From contig NZ_CP020469.1 of assembly GCF_003031405.1 (NCBI RefSeq), forward strand, positions 3,534,001-3,598,000: 64,000 nt of DNA, given 5' to 3'. This document shows positions 1-11,035 of the stretch, piece by piece; within the stretch, counting starts at the first letter, position 1; each line of letters begins with the position of its first letter. Source of the DNA: Halomonas sp. 'Soap Lake #6' (GTDB taxonomy: Bacteria > Pseudomonadota > Gammaproteobacteria > Pseudomonadales > Halomonadaceae). Below the pieces are notes generated by a model that was not told where the DNA came from, searched no databases, and saw only the letters and a list, made by a program, of their open reading frames with translations. Position numbers and translations under genes: made by a program.

Positions 1-1254
1 TCTAATTCTGACAATGCTGATTTGTTCCGCTTTAAAGCCAAAGAAGGTCAATCGATTACCGCACTGCTGCGAAAAACAGACCTGAGCTCTTCATTTGAAC
101 CCTTGCTTAGCTTTGCTGGCCTAGATGGTAATGCGCTGAACTTTGTCACTTTAAGCCGAGATGCACCCACGCATTATGGCATTGCAGCGATTAACTATGT
201 GGTGCGCGAAGATCGTGAGTTACTTTTGCTTGTTGCCGATAAAAACGCCAGGGGAGGCAGTGATTTTGGCTACAACGTTACGGTATTCCTAGACTCGAAT
301 ATCAATGGTGTAGATGACCAACAGATGTTAGCCATGGGCGTAGAGCCAAAGCTACAAAGCTCAAGTGGTGATGGCATTCGGGACTTATGGAAAGTCGTGT
401 TTGCTAACACCTGTGAAGAACTTGATTATGATGGCGATGGTGTCCCCAATATTTTGGATACCGATAGCAATGGCGATGGCATCCCCGACCATATCAAGGG
501 AATAGGTGATGCTGATGGAGACGGTGTACCAAACTTTTTAGATACTGACAGTGATGGCAACGGTATTCCAGACATTGTAGAAGTAGGGCCAGACCCACTG
601 CGGCCACTGGATAGCAATCGCAACGGTGTTCCGGACTTTTTAAACCTGGACGATGATGGTGATGGCTTGCTTGACACCTGGGACAATGACCGCCTCCAGC
701 CAATCGCGGAAGCACCATATAGCGGCCCGGATGCCCGATCCATACTGAGCTTATCTGGTGTTTATGACCACGGAGTAGCGGCATTTCACTACCGTGCTGG
801 CGATATGGTGAAAATACGAGGTTTTGGTTTGCAGGGCTCCCAGGACGATATCATCATCGCACTTACTGGTAGTGGAACTCCGCTTAACATGCGCCCGGAG
901 CAAGTCCAAAGCGATGGTCTCGTGTTCAGGATGCCAGAGGAAGAGTACTCCAATTTATTTGTTGCTATTGATAATAAAAGGACAGGTATTTTCAGACTGA
1001 ACACTCAGCCTGCTAACTCCCCAGTGATTGTGGGCAGTACCTTTCGCACTCTAACAGCAGGTGAAGAAGTAACTATACAAGGCGCGGGCTTTGAGGGTGA
1101 CGCCAAGGTTGTATTCAACAACATAGTACAGAGCCCTGTGCAGATTAGCCCTGACGAGATCCAGGTTCAGGTTCCCAATCAAGCAACTGCCGGCGAGTTC
1201 TTCGTGCAAGGACTCAATGGGAACAGCAATACAATTGCTTTCGATATGAATTGA
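1..1254 (+). CDS. Secreted/surface protein with TSP3 calcium-binding repeats and IPT/TIG domains (5' end missing)
   Basis: The frame is open to the first base of the window, so the N-terminus and any signal peptide lie outside; the TTG at 22 is not a convincing start. The visible part opens with a beta-sandwich segment resembling a PPC domain (residues ~1-100). Residues ~140-225 hold about six Asp-rich units of the type DxDGDGVPN, the thrombospondin type 3 calcium-binding pattern. Two Ig-like IPT/TIG-type segments follow to the end (the last with GAGFEG). Such architectures are extracellular, either structural or adhesive. Substrate and partner are unknown. It converges on the DUF3137 gene with only 20 bp between the stops, and no terminator is obvious there. 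Confidence 0.8.
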   Translation, partial: SNSDNADLFRFKAKEGQSITALLRKTDLSSSFEPLLSFAGLDGNALNFVTLSRDAPTHYGIAAINYVVREDRELLLLVADKNARGGSDFGYNVTVFLDSNINGVDDQQMLAMGVEPKLQSSSGDGIRDLWKVVFANTCEELDYDGDGVPNILDTDSNGDGIPDHIKGIGDADGDGVPNFLDTDSDGNGIPDIVEVGPDPLRPLDSNRNGVPDFLNLDDDGDGLLDTWDNDRLQPIAEAPYSGPDARSILSLSGVYDHGVAAFHYRAGDMVKIRGFGLQGSQDDIIIALTGSGTPLNMRPEQVQSDGLVFRMPEEEYSNLFVAIDNKRTGIFRLNTQPANSPVIVGSTFRTLTAGEEVTIQGAGFEGDAKVVFNNIVQSPVQISPDEIQVQVPNQATAGEFFVQGLNGNSNTIAFDMN

Positions 1255-1274
1255 TATCCTCCCTTTCCTTCTAG

Positions 1275-2414
1275 TTACAAAGCACCCTGGGGCGACCGGT
1301 TGCTGTGTAACAACTCAAGCACAGTGAAGATATTGTGTAGCTCACTGTGCAACTGCCCGCAGAAGGGTAAGTCGACAACGGCTATTTCTGCGGCTGGCGT
1401 CGTCAGCGCTCTCTGATCAGTGTCGATCAATAATAATATCTGCTGATTGAACATACTCACCGCTATACCTGAGTCGGCATATTGCTCAGATAAACTAGTC
1501 AAACGCTGCATTAATGCGGGTGTAAGCCAAGCTCTGGCTGCAATTTGGTCTGTGCTGTGCACAGTAAAGCGCTGATTGAAATCAGCATCCTCTAGGAATA
1601 CCTGCTCCGTGTTGGCAATATCAACTGTTAACTTAAAACGTGACGCTAAGGTTTTTTGCTGCACGAGGGTGGTGACACCGTCAAAGCCGGTTGGTGCAGC
1701 TAAACACAGCATCAAGCCATGCAAGCTTTTGCGTGTCCGTTGATGGCTGCGCTGCCTACCGTAAAACTCGGCATGACTGAGCTGAAAGTAACACTGCCGA
1801 TAATACCCAGCGATATAGTCTTCCTGAAATACGTCTACATCGTGTGGTGGCAAAATACCTGATGCCGCCAGTTGCTGTATTGGCATATGGCCATACCGCT
1901 GGTAGTCCAGTGCACCAAACTCAGAGAGTAATAGTGGTATCAGTCGCTGTTTACAGTTATCAATATAGCGGAGATAGGGACCAGCAAAACAAATATAGCT
2001 AAGCCCAACAGCTAGCATAATGGCCCAGAAAAATGGTGACAGCACAGACATAAAAAAGGACAAACTAAAATCGCCGCCATTTATTAGCGTCCATAGCTGT
2101 GACAGGGCCGTCCAACCAGCAAACACAACAGCCGCCAGTAAAAAGGTGGGAAGCAACTTATTACCCAGCAGGTCTGCTTGGCTTAGCAAGCGCTGGCGCT
2201 CAGCCTCCAGTTGTTGAATAGTATCATGGTGTTGCTCCAGTACATCTTTTACTGCTGTCGGCGCTAAGTTGGGTGGTTTACGGTTTCTGCCAAAACGTTG
2301 TACTAATCTGGCGCTGACTTTATTGAGAATAAAATCTGCGGCCACCAGCCAACGTTGTGAGGCGATATTGCGTCGATATAACCCCTGCTTACTTTGCTGT
2401 TCGGTAGTCATCAT
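1275..2414 (-). CDS. DUF3137-like membrane protein
   Basis: A 379-residue protein with a basic, coiled-coil-prone N-terminal ~90 residues, two hydrophobic membrane segments (~residues 87-107 and 123-145) and a long soluble C-terminal region. Length, layout and position immediately behind lemA match the DUF3137 family, which commonly pairs with LemA. No enzymatic motif is seen, and the family function is not established. It starts 6 bp after the lemA stop, so it is almost certainly co-transcribed and possibly translationally coupled; no clear Shine-Dalgarno is visible. Two tandem ATG codons (2414, 2411) are both possible starts. Confidence 0.75.
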   Translation of the reverse strand: MMTTEQQSKQGLYRRNIASQRWLVAADFILNKVSARLVQRFGRNRKPPNLAPTAVKDVLEQHHDTIQQLEAERQRLLSQADLLGNKLLPTFLLAAVVFAGWTALSQLWTLINGGDFSLSFFMSVLSPFFWAIMLAVGLSYICFAGPYLRYIDNCKQRLIPLLLSEFGALDYQRYGHMPIQQLAASGILPPHDVDVFQEDYIAGYYRQCYFQLSHAEFYGRQRSHQRTRKSLHGLMLCLAAPTGFDGVTTLVQQKTLASRFKLTVDIANTEQVFLEDADFNQRFTVHSTDQIAARAWLTPALMQRLTSLSEQYADSGIAVSMFNQQILLLIDTDQRALTTPAAEIAVVDLPFCGQLHSELHNIFTVLELLHSNRSPQGAL

Positions 2415-2420
2415 AGTGCT

Positions 2421-3020
2421 TTAATTAAGCAGTGATTTTGCATCAATGGCTTGATGCGCGGCACTGTCCGCTTGGAAAAAAGGATACTTATCAATCGACA
2501 TGGCAGATGCAAGGACGGACCCTGGAAATATCTCGGTGATATTACGCAGCCGTCGAACGGAGGTGTTATAAAAACGCCGGGCAGCGGCTATGTTGGCTTC
2601 GACTTCAAGGTAGGTTTGTTGTGCATTTACCATAGGGCCAGCAGAAGTAAGCTCTGGATAGGCTTCGGCTTGCACCATTAAACGGCTCATTGCACCCTGC
2701 AATTGCTGCTCCAGCGCAAAGTGGGCAGCCACATCGGAAGCATTGTGGCCTTGTTCTGTCTGTTGCAGCGCTGAAAAAGCTTCGGTTCTAAGCCGGGTAA
2801 TATCATCTAGCAACTGCTGCTCATGTTGCATAAAGCGCTTAGCAATCGCCAGCACATTTGGGATCAAATCGTGGCGCTTTTTTAGTTGAACATCAACGCC
2901 CGACAACGCATCTAACGTGGCGTTACGCCTAGCAATAATCAGCATGTACCAAGCATAAAGCAGAACAAATACTGCAAAGGCAGCAACCCAGAACAGCATA
3001 AAATTCTCCACACTCAGCAC
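2421..3020 (-). CDS. lemA: LemA family protein
   Basis: A 199-residue LemA-type protein. It has an N-terminal membrane anchor (~residues 8-28), then a long helical cytoplasmic or periplasmic domain with the family signatures VQLKKRHDLIPN (residues ~44-55) and YPELTS followed by an EANIAAARRFYN segment near residues 145-158. LemA proteins are small anchored helical-bundle proteins of unclear molecular role. The gene leads a two-gene minus-strand unit with the DUF3137 gene. The upstream intergenic stretch (3021-3111) carries its promoter region, but I could not pick out convincing -35/-10 boxes. Confidence 0.9.
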   Translation of the reverse strand: MLSVENFMLFWVAAFAVFVLLYAWYMLIIARRNATLDALSGVDVQLKKRHDLIPNVLAIAKRFMQHEQQLLDDITRLRTEAFSALQQTEQGHNASDVAAHFALEQQLQGAMSRLMVQAEAYPELTSAGPMVNAQQTYLEVEANIAAARRFYNTSVRRLRNITEIFPGSVLASAMSIDKYPFFQADSAAHQAIDAKSLLN

Positions 3021-3111
3021 TTAGATAGAAAGCGAAGTTAACATAGCCTTATGGTAGGCGCTAGCGTCATACTTTCATCCAAACATTAACGTTAATTTGG
3101 CGCCAGACAGC

Positions 3112-3143
3112 ATAAAAAAGCCTGCATCCGAAGATGCAGGCTT
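3112..3143 (-). terminator. Rho-independent terminator of katG
   Basis: A perfect 11-bp stem (3118-3128 with 3133-3143) closes a TTCG tetraloop as read on the minus strand. It is followed by a run of T on that strand (3114-3119). It lies 47 bp beyond the katG stop. Confidence 0.93.
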
Positions 3144-3190
3144 ATCTACTGAAACTACAGTGCTTAGCGCTTAGCGTCTAAGCTAAGTGC

Positions 3191-6025
<2,835 letters not shown>

Positions 6026-6097
6026 ATGTGGACGAAACCGACTTATCAAGATATGCGCCTAGGCTTTGAAGTAACGCTATATATCTCCACCCGCTAG
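6026..6097 (+). CDS. pqqA: PQQ precursor peptide PqqA
   Basis: A 23-residue gene. It encodes the ribosomal precursor of pyrroloquinoline quinone and carries the invariant Glu15 and Tyr19 (E-V-T-L-Y) that PqqE cross-links and later enzymes excise. The N-terminus MWTKPTYQDMRLGFE is typical. AGGAGAG at 6013-6019 is a good ribosome-binding site. It is the first gene of pqqABCDE and is separated from pqqB by a hairpin. Confidence 0.96.
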   Translation: MWTKPTYQDMRLGFEVTLYISTR

Positions 6098-6102
6098 GCT
6101 GC

Positions 6103-6134
6103 AGCCCCTACCCACCCTTCCTCGGGTAGGGGCT
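6103..6134 (+). terminator. Hairpin between pqqA and pqqB (partial terminator/mRNA processing element)
   Basis: A perfect 11-bp GC-rich stem, 6103-6113 pairing with 6124-6134, with a 10-base loop. There is no strong T-run after it, so it probably lets part of transcription through. Such hairpins after pqqA are a common way to make the peptide mRNA more abundant than the enzyme mRNAs; that role is inferred here. Confidence 0.75.
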
Positions 6135-6166
6135 TAACTGGCAATGCACACATGAGAGGCCCGCCT

Positions 6167-7090
6167 ATGCAGGTTTTAGTACTAGGGGCCGCCGCAGGTG
6201 GCGGCTTTCCTCAATGGAACTGCAATTGCTCAAACTGCTTCCATGCCCGCCAAGATAGCGCTGACCATCAGCCGCGTACTCAATCATCCATTGCGTTAAG
6301 CGTGGATGGAAAACAGTGGTTGCTATGTAACGCTTCACCCGATATCCGCGCCCAGCTCAACGCCAACCCAGAATTATGGCCAGGCGAGCTTCGTGGCAGC
6401 GGCATTCGAGGTGTGCTGTTAGTAGATGCACAGATTGATCATGTCACCGGGTTACTTTCTTTAAGAGAGGGCTGCCCGCTGGATGTGTGGTGTACCCCTA
6501 ATGTACATAGCGATCTGTCTAGTGGGTTCCCGCTGTTCCCCATGTTGGATCACTGGGGAGGACTGCGCTGGCAGCCAATTGGCTTGGAAGATAACCGCGA
6601 TGTTGCTGAGTTTTCGATTCCTTTCCTACCAGATATCGCGCTGACCGCCTTTGCGCTACACAGCAATGCCCCACCCTACTCACCACGGCGCGGTTCGCCC
6701 TCCTGTGGCGATAATTTAGGGCTATATATTGTCGACCGCCGCAGCGGCAAGTCACTGTGTTACGCCCCCGGGCTTGGCAACCCGACACCACTGTCCATGC
6801 GTTTTCTGAACGCCGCTGATGTGGTGATGGTAGATGGCACCCTATGGGAAGACGATGAAATGCAGAGACTAGGCGTTGGCACCTCAACTGGCCAGCAGAT
6901 GGGCCACTTAGCGCTCAATGGCAGCGGTGGTATGTGTGAGCTACTTAACGAGTTACCCAGCAGTACGCGGCGCATTTTGATTCATATCAATAACACTAAC
7001 CCGATTTTAGACCGCGCCAGCCATGCGGCAAAAACACTACAGTCCTCAGGTATCGAAACCGCTTATGACGGTATGAAATTTACGCTTTAG
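6167..7090 (+). CDS. pqqB: PQQ biosynthesis protein PqqB
   Basis: A 307-residue metallo-beta-lactamase-fold protein of the PQQ pathway. The family N-terminus [16 protein letters not shown] follows directly after the start, with [11 protein letters not shown] near residue 90 and HINNTNPIL near residue 275. PqqB acts on the cross-linked Glu-Tyr intermediate (hydroxylation of the tyrosine moiety has been proposed). The frame is open 5 codons upstream, but GAGAGG at 6154-6159 sits 7 bases before the chosen ATG and gives the standard MQVLVLG start. Confidence 0.96.
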   Translation: MQVLVLGAAAGGGFPQWNCNCSNCFHARQDSADHQPRTQSSIALSVDGKQWLLCNASPDIRAQLNANPELWPGELRGSGIRGVLLVDAQIDHVTGLLSLREGCPLDVWCTPNVHSDLSSGFPLFPMLDHWGGLRWQPIGLEDNRDVAEFSIPFLPDIALTAFALHSNAPPYSPRRGSPSCGDNLGLYIVDRRSGKSLCYAPGLGNPTPLSMRFLNAADVVMVDGTLWEDDEMQRLGVGTSTGQQMGHLALNGSGGMCELLNELPSSTRRILIHINNTNPILDRASHAAKTLQSSGIETAYDGMKFTL

Positions 7091-7143
7091 CCGTACCTTG
7101 CATAGCAATGAAACCCGCGACAATAGCCATCAGGAGGCCAAAC

Positions 7144-7932
7144 ATGGTGCTGACAGCGATAACTCCCTGCGCTTCTGCTGCTCCACTCAGCCGTGAGGCA
7201 TTCCGTGAAGCGCTGATGAGTAAAGGGCAGTACTACCACCTTCACCACCCCTTCCAGCAAGCGATGGCCAACGGAGAGCTTAGCCGCGAACAGCTCCAAG
7301 GTTGGGTGGCTAACCGTTTTTATTATCAGTTGATGATTCCTCAAAAAGACGCCGCGTTACTGGCCAACTGCCCAGATGCCGCCACTCGCAGGCGCTGGGT
7401 GCAGCGTCTGCTAGACCATGACGGCCATGCAGGAGATGAAGGCGGGATTGAAGCATGGCTGGCGCTCGGCGAAGCAGTAGGCCTCCCCCGCCATACGCTG
7501 CTCTCCCAAGAACACGTGCTACCTGGTGTTCGCTTTGCGGTGGATGCCTACCGCCACTTTGTGGCCAGCGCACCCTGGCAGGAAGCAGCGATCTCTTCGC
7601 TTACCGAACTGTTTGCCCCACTTGCCCACCAAAACCGCTTGGACACCTGGCCCCAGTACTACCCGTGGATTAACGAGCAGGGCTACCGCTATTTTCGTAA
7701 GCGGCTAAGTGAAGCCCGCCGAGATGTGGAACACGGCCTGGAAATTGCACTCAACGTATGTACCACGGTAGCACTGCAACAGCGTGCTCTGGAGATCCTG
7801 CAATTCAAACTGGATGTGCTATGGAGCATGCTGGATGCCATGACCATGGCCTATCAGTTAGGCCGCCCTCCCTACCACACCGTCACTCAGGAAGCGGTCT
7901 ATCACCGTGGACTTGAACGCTCATCTTATTAA
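7144..7932 (+). CDS. pqqC: Pyrroloquinoline-quinone synthase PqqC
   Basis: A 262-residue cofactor-free oxidase that performs ring closure and the eight-electron oxidation yielding PQQ. It is an all-helical TenA/PqqC-like protein. Family segments include [11 protein letters not shown] (~residue 30), [17 protein letters not shown] (~residues 55-71) and the C-terminal [11 protein letters not shown]. The start is set by a perfect AGGAGG (7132-7137) six bases before ATG 7144, excluding 12 upstream codons of open frame. It lies 53 bp after pqqB. Confidence 0.96.
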   Translation: MVLTAITPCASAAPLSREAFREALMSKGQYYHLHHPFQQAMANGELSREQLQGWVANRFYYQLMIPQKDAALLANCPDAATRRRWVQRLLDHDGHAGDEGGIEAWLALGEAVGLPRHTLLSQEHVLPGVRFAVDAYRHFVASAPWQEAAISSLTELFAPLAHQNRLDTWPQYYPWINEQGYRYFRKRLSEARRDVEHGLEIALNVCTTVALQQRALEILQFKLDVLWSMLDAMTMAYQLGRPPYHTVTQEAVYHRGLERSSY

Positions 7933-7963
7933 GCTTTGATTGACCGGCTTTGGGGAATTCACC

Positions 7964-8323
7964 ATGTCACAGCAGCTTACCCAGTCACAAAAACTCGCCC
8001 AGACACAAAAACTCACCCAATCACCAAAAAACACAGTAGCCCAGCAAGATATTTACCAACTGCGACGCGGCTGGCGATTGCAGTGGGAAGCGATACAGGG
8101 CTGCCACGTCATTCTCTACCCCGAAGGCATGGTCAAGCTCAGCTCAACCGCTGGAGCAATCCTTGAGCAGTTGGATGGCCACCAATCCATTGCCGATATT
8201 ATTACCACACTGCAACAGCGCTATCCGGATGCCGATAGCCTGGCAGACGATGTGTTGCAGTTTATCAATGAAGCCCGCGACAACGGCTGGCTGGCCGCGA
8301 AGGAGGTTCATTGTGGTCAATGA
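7964..8323 (+). CDS. pqqD: PqqA-binding chaperone PqqD with a repeat-derived N-terminal extension
   Basis: PqqD is the peptide chaperone (RiPP recognition element) that presents PqqA to PqqE. The conserved domain occupies residues ~28-115 ([28 protein letters not shown]). It is 119 residues against the usual ~90. The extra N-terminus is three in-frame 18-bp units encoding [12 protein letters not shown] and QSPKNT (7982-8035). The GGGGAA before ATG 7964 is a modest ribosome-binding site; a start inside the domain would lack one, so the extension is probably translated. The gene overlaps pqqE by 11 bp. Confidence 0.93.
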   Translation: MSQQLTQSQKLAQTQKLTQSPKNTVAQQDIYQLRRGWRLQWEAIQGCHVILYPEGMVKLSSTAGAILEQLDGHQSIADIITTLQQRYPDADSLADDVLQFINEARDNGWLAAKEVHCGQ

Positions 8324-9536
8324 AAAAAGCACAGTTACTCAAAACAGCGTTAATCCAACCGCGGGCTCCACCTCTCCGCCCTTATGGTTGTTGGCTGAGC
8401 TTACTTACCGCTGCCCGCTGCAGTGCGCTTACTGCTCTAACCCGTTGGCATTTACCCGCTACCAAAACGAGCTGGATACCGAAGCGTGGTTTAGTGTGCT
8501 GCGCCAGGCACGGGCCATGGGCGCGGCTCAGTTGGGGTTTTCCGGTGGCGAGCCTCTGATCCGGAAAGATTTAGAAGCATTGGTTAGCGAAGCGCGCCAG
8601 TTAGGGTTTTATACCAACCTGCTAACGTCTGGTGTGGGTCTTACTGCCCAGCGGGTAGACGCCCTTGCAGAAGCGGGTCTGGATCATATCCAGATTAGCC
8701 TGCAAGCTGCCGACCCCGAACTGGCCCAGGCACTAGCAGGCTCTGCCAAGGCTCACGCCAATAAATTAGCCATGGCCAAAGCTGTCAAAGCCGCTGGCTA
8801 CCCCATGGTGCTCAACGTTGTACTGCATCGGCATAATATTGATCAAATTGGCGCGCTTATAGCACTCTGCGATGAACTAGGCGCGGATGCTGTTGAATTG
8901 GCTAACTGCCAATATTACGGCTGGGCGTTTTTGAATCGCCAAGCGCTGATGCCCACCCGTGAACAGCTGATACGTGCTGAAGCGGAAACCAACCGTTGGA
9001 GGGAAACACTGGCGGCACGGGGCCGTGATATGTCGCTACTGTTTGTAGTGCCCGACTATTTTGAGCAAGCTCCCAAAGCCTGCATGGGCGGATGGGGCAG
9101 TATCTTTATGACGGTTGCCCCCGATGGCGCAGTGCTACCCTGCCATAGCGCTCGGGAGCTGCCAATGGCGTTTCCCAACGTAAAAGAGACCTCGCTGCAG
9201 GACATTTGGTACCAAAGCGATGCCTTCAACCGTTTTCGTGGCACCCAATGGATGCCGACGCTTTGCCAGCAGTGCGACGACCGCGATAAAGATCACGGCG
9301 GTTGCCGCTGCCAAGCCTATTTATTAACCGGCGATATGACCGCCACTGACCCGGTGTGCCAGCACTCTCCCCAACATGGGCTGCTGGAAAACCTGATAGC
9401 AGAAAATCTCCAAAGCACGATGGATCAAGCACCTCTTATTCCCCGTAATGCACGTCAATCAAAGCGCTTACAGTCGCAAGATGGGTCGGCGATATCCACA
9501 AACCGCCAAATACCCGAGCTGATTTATCGCCAATAA
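8313..9536 (+). CDS. pqqE: PQQ biosynthesis radical SAM enzyme PqqE
   Basis: A 407-residue radical SAM/SPASM protein that forms the carbon-carbon bond between Glu15 and Tyr19 of PqqA. The radical SAM cluster motif is C34xxxC38xxC41 ([14 protein letters not shown]). The C-terminal SPASM cysteines are seen in CMGGWGS, in PCHSA, in CQQCDD, in GGCRCQA and in DPVC. The start is GTG 8313 with a perfect AGGAGG at 8301-8306, inside the end of pqqD, so the two are translationally coupled. Longer upstream frames overlap pqqD and lack family similarity. Confidence 0.96.
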   Translation: MVNEKSTVTQNSVNPTAGSTSPPLWLLAELTYRCPLQCAYCSNPLAFTRYQNELDTEAWFSVLRQARAMGAAQLGFSGGEPLIRKDLEALVSEARQLGFYTNLLTSGVGLTAQRVDALAEAGLDHIQISLQAADPELAQALAGSAKAHANKLAMAKAVKAAGYPMVLNVVLHRHNIDQIGALIALCDELGADAVELANCQYYGWAFLNRQALMPTREQLIRAEAETNRWRETLAARGRDMSLLFVVPDYFEQAPKACMGGWGSIFMTVAPDGAVLPCHSARELPMAFPNVKETSLQDIWYQSDAFNRFRGTQWMPTLCQQCDDRDKDHGGCRCQAYLLTGDMTATDPVCQHSPQHGLLENLIAENLQSTMDQAPLIPRNARQSKRLQSQDGSAISTNRQIPELIYRQ

Positions 9537-9593
9537 CCGTGCGATCAATCATCAGGTCATCAATAACCAGGTCATCAAACCAGGCCTGGCTGA

Positions 9594-10193
9594 TTAAGGC
9601 CCGCAGGTTTCCCACTCAGCATGAGCGGGTAACTGTGGGCAAGCCGCCGCTAATGCGCCGCCACTCGCCTGCCAGCCATCCACCCCATTGGCATACCAAT
9701 AAACCTCTTCATAGCCCAGCGCTTGGGCACGGCGAGCAGCATTCCAAGCCAGCCAGCAGTCGGCTCGACAGAAGAACACCAGCGGTGCCGCCGGGGTTTG
9801 CTCACGCAGTGCATCAAGTGCATCGGAGAAGTAATCGATCCACTCCTCTGCTAAGGCTGGTGAGCCAACGTTGGGCAGCCAAGTGCTGCCGGGGATGGTT
9901 AAGTGGGGGCGATCTTGTAAAAACATGCCGTCATGCCAGGTCAGCATATAAACATCCACTAAGATCACCGGCGGTGACGCCACTAATTCGTTAAAAGCAC
10001 CATCGTCCAGCGCGGTAACCCCAGGCAACGGCGCAGTCACCAGTGTACGATAAGGCGGCAGGCGGTAGCCTTGCTGGTTAAAGAGCGCTGATAGCTCTTC
10101 GGCAGTCGCTGTCACATTGACAAGCATTCCACTTAGCCAAACAACCAACACCACGTTGCGGCGCACTGCGTGCGCCATGCGTTTGGTCGCCAT
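9594..10193 (-). CDS. PQQ-catabolism-associated CxxCW-type rhodanese-like periplasmic protein
   Basis: A 199-residue exported protein with a signal peptide (~residues 1-31) and a rhodanese-like fold. The motif CRADCWLAWNAARRA (~residues 141-155) and the final GVDGWQASGG are diagnostic of the family described as PQQ-dependent catabolism-associated CXXCW-motif protein, which is found beside quinoprotein alcohol dehydrogenases. As read, the spacing is CxxxCW. The molecular role is unknown; sulfur or copper handling in the periplasm is speculative. It lies 7 bp after the pentapeptide-repeat gene and converges on pqqE. An alternative start is M6 (10178). Confidence 0.85.
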   Translation of the reverse strand: MATKRMAHAVRRNVVLVVWLSGMLVNVTATAEELSALFNQQGYRLPPYRTLVTAPLPGVTALDDGAFNELVASPPVILVDVYMLTWHDGMFLQDRPHLTIPGSTWLPNVGSPALAEEWIDYFSDALDALREQTPAAPLVFFCRADCWLAWNAARRAQALGYEEVYWYANGVDGWQASGGALAAACPQLPAHAEWETCGP

Positions 10194-10200
10194 ACGCTAT

Positions 10201-10977
10201 TCAATCCCAATCAAACGGGCAGGCAGTACACCCCTCCATTTGCGCTAGCTGGAAGTTGCCGTAGTGGATGCGTGCACCGGTCATATCGGCATTATTCAGA
10301 CGAGTAATATTCATTTTAACCTCCTGCAGATTAGCATCACGCAGGTCGGCGCCGATGAGATTCACCTTATTCATCCAAGCCATTTCCAGATTACTGCCTA
10401 ACAGAATGGTCTCTTGCATGCTGGCACCCGTTAGGCGCGCAAACTCAAGATTGGCACCGGTTAAGTCGGCATGATCAAAGGTCGCGCCTTGGGCGTAAAT
10501 GCTCCAGCTGTCTAGCCCGATTAAGCTAGCGTATGAGAGATCCGCACCGCGCAGGTGGGTGTTGGGCATACGCGCCCGGTTGAGATTGGCATGACGTAGC
10601 GACGCACCTTCGAAATCAACGCTGCGCAGATTACTGTGGCGAAAGTCCGCATTATCTAAATTACTGCCCGCAAAGTTAGCACCTTGCAGATCAAGGTTGG
10701 AAAAATCACCGCCGGATAGATCCATATTGGCGCACTGCGTACCGGGCACCAGTTCACAGCCATTAAATACCGGAGGCTCAAAATCATCATAACTACTATA
10801 ACTATAATCACTATCCCTACTGGAATCACTATCACTACTGGTTGCTGAAGCGCTGGCGGCAGTGCCGACCGCCCCTACACAGAGTCCCCCTATACAGAGT
10901 AAAAAGCCTACTAGGGGGCGAACTAGGCGACGGGCGATGTGACAGCGGTATGGACGTTGGGCGCTACGATTATTCAT
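10201..10977 (-). CDS. Exported pentapeptide-repeat protein
   Basis: A 258-residue protein with a basic, hydrophobic N-terminal signal region, then a Ser/Asp/Tyr-rich linker (~residues 45-70). About 30 tandem A(D/N)Lxx pentapeptides follow (for example GADLS, GANFA, NADFR), predicting a right-handed quadrilateral beta-helix. Four cysteines (GCELVPGTQC and GCTACPFDWD) cap the two ends of the helix and could form disulfides. The start at 10977 has GGAGAG upstream; the longer frame's ATG is itself part of that Shine-Dalgarno. It lies between exaA and the CxxxCW gene in one minus-strand unit. Function is unknown. A cytoplasmic DNA-mimic role (Qnr/MfpA type) is unlikely because it is exported. Confidence 0.85.
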   Translation of the reverse strand: MNNRSAQRPYRCHIARRLVRPLVGFLLCIGGLCVGAVGTAASASATSSDSDSSRDSDYSYSSYDDFEPPVFNGCELVPGTQCANMDLSGGDFSNLDLQGANFAGSNLDNADFRHSNLRSVDFEGASLRHANLNRARMPNTHLRGADLSYASLIGLDSWSIYAQGATFDHADLTGANLEFARLTGASMQETILLGSNLEMAWMNKVNLIGADLRDANLQEVKMNITRLNNADMTGARIHYGNFQLAQMEGCTACPFDWD

Positions 10978-11035
10978 TATTATTCTCTCCATCTAAAAAA
11001 GGGCGGCTATTGCCGCCCAAGCACACGCAAATAGC

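Noticed and set aside
9539..9994. 151-codon plus-strand ORF after pqqE
   Set aside because: Antisense to the CxxxCW gene, which has a signal peptide and family motifs; the plus-strand product is Arg/His/Pro-rich, as shadows usually are.
10201..10977. Qnr/MfpA-like gyrase-protecting function for the pentapeptide protein
   Set aside because: The product has an export signal and terminal cysteine pairs, and its context is a periplasmic oxidation operon.
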